Shown: in pieces, positions 60,089 to 64,000 of the stretch
How positions within the stretch are numbered: the stretch's first letter is position 1
Layout: each line of letters starts with the position of its first letter
NCBI GenBank assembly: GCA_015655375.1
Contig: JAATFD010000053.1
Span: 88,024 to 152,023 of the forward strand
Direction: 5' to 3'
From: Actinomycetales bacterium
GTDB taxonomy: Bacteria > Actinomycetota > Actinomycetes > Actinomycetales > Actinomycetaceae
DNA length: 64,000 nucleotides
Notes under the pieces: generated by a model
Told to the model about the DNA's origin: nothing
Database searches by the model: none
The model's input: the letters and a program-made list of their open reading frames with translations, nothing else
Program-made: the position numbers and the translations under genes

Positions 60089-61411
60089 GTGATTTCGTCG
60101 GAGCGTTGGCGGACAACTTGTATCGCTCCGGCAACTTTGCCAAGCCTCCCGCGTGCCGAGACCACAGTGTCACGCGTGGTCGATGGGGACACGATCATTG
60201 TTTCTCGTGGTGGCGAGGAAACGCGCGTCAGGCTTCTGAACGTTGATACTCCAGAGAATGTCGACCCGAACTCTTCTGTTGAGTGCCTGGGCCTGGAAGC
60301 GTCGGACTACTTGACGTCTCTTCTTCCAGAGGGGACCACGGTGGATCTCAAATTCGACACGGAGAGGCAGGACAAGTACGGGCGGGATCTTGCGGGGGTC
60401 TTCGTCGGAGATACGTTGATCAACGCCGAGATGGCCCGGGCGGGATCCGGGGTTCCCATGGCAGTCGGTGAGAACATGAGGTTCTATCCTCCGGTCAACG
60501 ATGCGTGGGAGGAAGCCCGGGCTGCGAAGGCCGGCTTGTTCTCTCCCGAGAAGGACTGCACGATCTCAGCACAGGCGGTAGCAGCCGAGTCCGCCGTGGC
60601 GGCTGCTCCTGTGGCGGCCGCGAGTTCGTCGGTCGGCGACCTCGAAACGTATGTGGAGTCGCTTTCGCAGGTCACGTCGATGCTCAAGGACTATGCCAAC
60701 GTGCTGTTTGCCGTCGATCCCTCGATCGAGGTTCGGGCCCTCGGGGAGACGGAGATCAACGAGTACAAGTCGTCGTCCAATGTCCTTCGGGCGAGGCTTG
60801 AGAGGCAAACGTCCATGGCGAAGTCTGACCCGGAATACGCCAAGGAGAAGGTCAAAGCTGAAGAGGCGGCCGCAATTGCCCAGATCAGCCGTTGGAAGAA
60901 CCGTGCCAGCGACAGTATCGACACCGCCATGGCGCGCAGTGAGGCCAGACGCCTCGCCACTGAGATCACCACCCGGTGGGAAGCCTTGACAGACAACAAT
61001 CACCAGCTCGACACACCCACCCAGGCGGCCAGCCCCGCCCTGCGCCAGATCACCGGAATCGGGCCGGTCACCGCAGCCACGGTCCTGACCGTCTGGTCAC
61101 ACCCCGGCAGGATCCGAACCGAAGCCGCCTTCGCCGCGTTAGCAGGCACCCGCCCGATCCCCGCATCCAGCGGCAACACCGTGCGGTATCGGCTCAACCG
61201 GGGTGGAGACCGGCACCTCAACCATGCCCCGCACACCGCGATAATTGTCCGTCTCAAATGCGACGACCAGACCCACCTCTTCGTTGAAAAAAGCACCGCC
61301 GAGGGCAAAACGAAACGCGAGATCATCCGCTGCCTGAAACGATACCTCGCCAGACGCATCTACCGCACCCTGGCCAACGAACAGCTCCACACAGAAAAAC
61401 AAGCGGCCTAA
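60089..61411 (+). CDS. Chimeric ORF: staphylococcal-nuclease-like domain + linker + IS110-family transposase C-terminal domain
   Basis: VVDGDTIIVSRGGEETRVRLLNVDTPE...DKYGRDLAGVFVGDTLINAEMARAG; then ALRQITGIGPVTAATVL...AAFAALAGTRPIPASSGNTVRYRLNRGGDRHLNHAPHTA...KTKREIIRCLKRYLARRIY. Confidence 0.8.
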   Translation: MISSERWRTTCIAPATLPSLPRAETTVSRVVDGDTIIVSRGGEETRVRLLNVDTPENVDPNSSVECLGLEASDYLTSLLPEGTTVDLKFDTERQDKYGRDLAGVFVGDTLINAEMARAGSGVPMAVGENMRFYPPVNDAWEEARAAKAGLFSPEKDCTISAQAVAAESAVAAAPVAAASSSVGDLETYVESLSQVTSMLKDYANVLFAVDPSIEVRALGETEINEYKSSSNVLRARLERQTSMAKSDPEYAKEKVKAEEAAAIAQISRWKNRASDSIDTAMARSEARRLATEITTRWEALTDNNHQLDTPTQAASPALRQITGIGPVTAATVLTVWSHPGRIRTEAAFAALAGTRPIPASSGNTVRYRLNRGGDRHLNHAPHTAIIVRLKCDDQTHLFVEKSTAEGKTKREIIRCLKRYLARRIYRTLANEQLHTEKQAA

Positions 61412-61440
61412 GCAACTTGACACATATAGAAGTGTCATCA
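60941..61440 (+). mobile_element. IS110-family element remnant (3' portion)
   Basis: Transposase_20-like C-terminal domain in frame with upstream nuclease; short TGACAC/GTGTCA hairpin at 61418-61437 after the stop. Confidence 0.7.
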
Positions 61441-61771
61441 GACCCGGCTTAGGTGCCTTCCGGAGCGGATCGCATCCAAAAAGCCAAACCCGTGCGAGTT
61501 CAGCCCACTGAGCAAGGAACTCGGCCGTCGGCTGAGCAACCGCGCGGCTGATCTTTCGATTTTCTCCTTCTCCGCCGTTGGATACGTTTTCCGAACGTGG
61601 CGTCGACCGAACTGCGCCAGCGCGTTTCCGGCGGGATCCTAGACTTATTCCCCGGCGTCCTCGGCTGAAGAGGATCCGAATTCTTGTCATCTGACCCTGT
61701 CGAGCTGTATCCAAATTATTGTTGTGATACCCAACTCCCTCTCCACCTTCATCAAAGTCTTCGGCCTGGAC

Positions 61772-62740
61772 TCAAGTGGAGCCATCGACGAGTCCAAATC
61801 TGCGTGGATCCTCACCCTGGATCCAGCTCGTAAGGGCTGCCGGATTATCGGTCTGAATGACGTCCGCCCCCAAATCTGCCGCGCCTTTCCAGCCGCGTTC
61901 GACGTCCATCAGTGAGGCCTCATCCGTGAAATCTCCGGCGAGCCCTTTCTACATGGTGTTGACGAAGACTCGGCTCGTTTCATTCAGACCGGCGACGAAC
62001 TCGGGCTGTGTCTGCGCATCAGATTTCGCGTCCCAGACGATCTCATAACAATCAGGCTCGACCGTGCACGAATGAGCTTGTGTGTAGTTGCCATCATCAA
62101 GCAGATGGCAATAGAGCACATCCGGATGGGCCAATCGGAATTCGTTGACTTCCGACGCCTCCGCGGAACCCTTGAAGATCATCTGATCGGTCACCCCCAT
62201 TTCAGACGCCACACGGTACACGTCCTCCCGGATGCCCCACGCCTTGTCGATGTTGAAGAGAATTTTTCCTCTCCCACGTTCCGGCATCTCTTCAAGCATC
62301 GGAACACGAGAGCTCGTGACCATGGAGTTCTCTCCACCGAGAAGGGCCCTCTGACGCCGCTCTCGGATTTCTGCCAAGGTCATGTCAGCAACCCGGCTCT
62401 TGCTGTTCGTCGTCCGATCCACGGTGTCATCGTGTACGACGACCAGACGACCATCCGCCGTTTCTCGTACATCGATCTCAGCGATCTCCACCCCCAGATC
62501 GATGGCCTATTGAGGGCCCTCAAGGGAGTTCTCCGGCGCCTCCCTCCATGACGCACGGTGAGCCGCGACCATCGTCGGCGCGTCCTCGGACGCATTCACA
62601 AACTCGGACCGATACGTGTCAACCGGACGAGTAGCACCTTCCGGCGACTATGTGTCTTCGCTGTGGGCCGGTGAAACCACAAACAGCGATCTAGCCAACG
62701 CGATTGCACTGACCACCGTGAGGATCGATGACAGCCGCAT
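61772..62740 (-). pseudogene. Glycerophosphodiester phosphodiesterase (UgpQ-like, signal peptide) with three in-frame TAG codons
   Basis: Manual translation: MRLSSILTVVSAIALARSLFVVSPAHSEDT*SPEG...MVAAHRASWREAPENSLEGPQ*AIDLGVEIAEIDVRETADGRLVVVHDDTVDRTT...SRVFVNTM*KGLAGDFTDEASLMDVERGWKGAADLGADVIQTDNPAALTSWIQ...ST(TGA); start overlaps upstream ABC gene stop (TGATG). Confidence 0.85.
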
Positions 62741-63900
62741 CAGGAAACCATCTCTCCGCTGGGAAGCAGCCACGCCTTGTGCTCCTCAATGGAGACGCTG
62801 ACCTTTTGGCCATCCTCAAGGATCTGGTCAGCACCTGGATCTGGAACCACGCAAGCAATCGAGCCATATTCCGTTTCGATCTCGTACTCCACTGTCTCAC
62901 CGTAGAAAACGCCGGTCACCACTTGACCGATGGATCCGCTCACGCTTGCGCCCCGGTCTTCGGCATGCATCAGGCGCACAGATTCGGGCCTGATCACCAG
63001 GATCGGATCCTGCGACCTCAGCGCGTCGGGGTGGAACGGAACCTGCATTTTTCGGCCGAGCACCTCGACATCGGCAAGACCACTCTTTGTCGTTCCGAGG
63101 AGCCTCGCCGAAAGAAAATTCGCTCGACCGACAAAGTCCGCGACGAACATCGACGATGGGTGCAGGTAGATCTCCGAGGGCGTGGCCGCTTGCTCGATCC
63201 GCCCTTGGTTCATCACCACGATTCGGTCAGACATCGCCATCGCCTCAGACTGATCATGGGTCACGTAGACGGAAGTGATCCCCAGCCGCCGCTGCATCCG
63301 CCGGATCTCAAGGCGCATCTTGACCCTCAATTTGGCATCAAGGTTCGATAAGGGCTCATCGAAGAGCAAGACTTTGGGCCGCACGACCATCGCGCGTGCC
63401 AGAGCGACACGCTGCTGCTGACCGCCCGACAGCTGGGCGGGTGCGCGGTCCTCCATCGAGGTGAGATTCATCGAAGCCAAGGCGACATCCGTCGCCTCCA
63501 CCATTTCCGACTTCGAAATCTTCTGAAGCTTGAGGCCATATGCCACGTTCTCTCTGACGCTGAGATGGGGGAACAAGGCGTACGACTGGAACACCATCGA
63601 CATGGGTCTTTTGTTCGGGGGCACGACCACCATGTCATCGCCGTCGAGAAACACCGCGCCCTCCGTGGCATCCTCGAACCCAGCGATCATGCGTAGCGTC
63701 GTTGTCTTCCCACAGCCTGAAGGCCCGAGCAAGGTGACGAACTCCCCTGGCTTGATGTCCAGATCGACGTGATCGACCGCAGTAACCTCGGAATTGCCGC
63801 GACCAAACTTCTTAGTGAGTCCGCAGAGGCTGAGATGCCCGGTGCCGTCCTCCACCCTCCGAAATTTGTCCGCTTTTAGAACTGCAGACATATCCGACAT
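62740..63900 (-). CDS. ABC transporter ATP-binding protein (PotA/UgpC-like importer)
   Basis: LLGPSGCGKTTTLRMIAGFEDATEG, LSGGQQQRVALARAMVVRPKVLLFDEPLSNLDAKLR, TOBE-like C-terminus. Confidence 0.95.
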   Translation of the reverse strand: MSDMSAVLKADKFRRVEDGTGHLSLCGLTKKFGRGNSEVTAVDHVDLDIKPGEFVTLLGPSGCGKTTTLRMIAGFEDATEGAVFLDGDDMVVVPPNKRPMSMVFQSYALFPHLSVRENVAYGLKLQKISKSEMVEATDVALASMNLTSMEDRAPAQLSGGQQQRVALARAMVVRPKVLLFDEPLSNLDAKLRVKMRLEIRRMQRRLGITSVYVTHDQSEAMAMSDRIVVMNQGRIEQAATPSEIYLHPSSMFVADFVGRANFLSARLLGTTKSGLADVEVLGRKMQVPFHPDALRSQDPILVIRPESVRLMHAEDRGASVSGSIGQVVTGVFYGETVEYEIETEYGSIACVVPDPGADQILEDGQKVSVSIEEHKAWLLPSGEMVS

Positions 63901-64000
63901 CAGAGTCCCCCTCCCAATTGTTGAGCAGATGCAGGCCGCTCGTGAACCAGTAGATTCATGAGTCCAATCACTAGCATCACGATGACGATGAGTATCGTGC
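63900..64000 (-). CDS. Probable ABC transporter permease, C-terminal fragment (runs off window)
   Basis: Hydrophobic TILIVIVMLVIGLMNLLVHERPASAQQLGGGL then TGA overlapping ATG of the ATPase. Confidence 0.6.
   Translation of the reverse strand, partial: TILIVIVMLVIGLMNLLVHERPASAQQLGGGL

Noticed and set aside
61440-61770. Possible additional coding remnants between the IS110 remnant and GDPD
   Set aside because: Only short ORFs without recognisable domains
61772-62740. Genome-wide TAG reassignment as explanation for the amber codons
   Set aside because: murJ (2975-2977), the TipA-like gene (37017-37019) and the MFS gene (59074-59076) end with TAG at expected C-termini, so TAG acts as a stop here
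1-64000. CRISPR array, toxin-antitoxin or restriction/defence island
   Set aside because: No regularly spaced repeats and no cas, RM, TA or phage-defence signature proteins recognised in the ORF set

Overview
High-GC actinobacterial chromosome segment spanning the replication origin. The left ~25 kb is the conserved origin neighbourhood: murJ–trxB–trx–aminotransferase–ddl, parB–parA–rsmG–jag–yidC–yidD–rnpA–rpmH, a two-part oriC, dnaA–dnaN–recF–dciA-like–gyrB–gyrA–DUF3566, tRNA-Ile, a DLW-39-like small ORF and tRNA-Ala. From tRNA-Ala onward the content is accessory. It starts with IS481-like and resolvase-like remnants around a MATE/MarR pair. It continues with a MarR/oxidoreductase pair, an XRE-cupin/methyltransferase pair, an Ada-AlkA/Ogt repair pair, a TipA-like MerR regulator, an ArsR/P1B-ATPase operon, Nox/Fur and xylA. 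Further on are a 2-deoxyribose utilisation operon (SorC-deoC-deoP-deoX-deoK-like), an IclR-linked sugar-acid cluster (ADH, fuconate dehydratase-like enolase, SDR, MFS) and an acetolactate decarboxylase. The right end has a nuclease/IS110-transposase chimera and an ABC-transporter operon ending in a GDPD gene with three in-frame TAG codons. The best leads are the triple-amber GDPD, the nuclease–IS110 chimera, a thioredoxin and a P-type ATPase with altered signature motifs, a parB whose long linker carries a parS site, a probable CTG start for recF, and several perfect palindromic operators. No CRISPR array or recognisable defence island was found. All family assignments are by eye; no searches were run.
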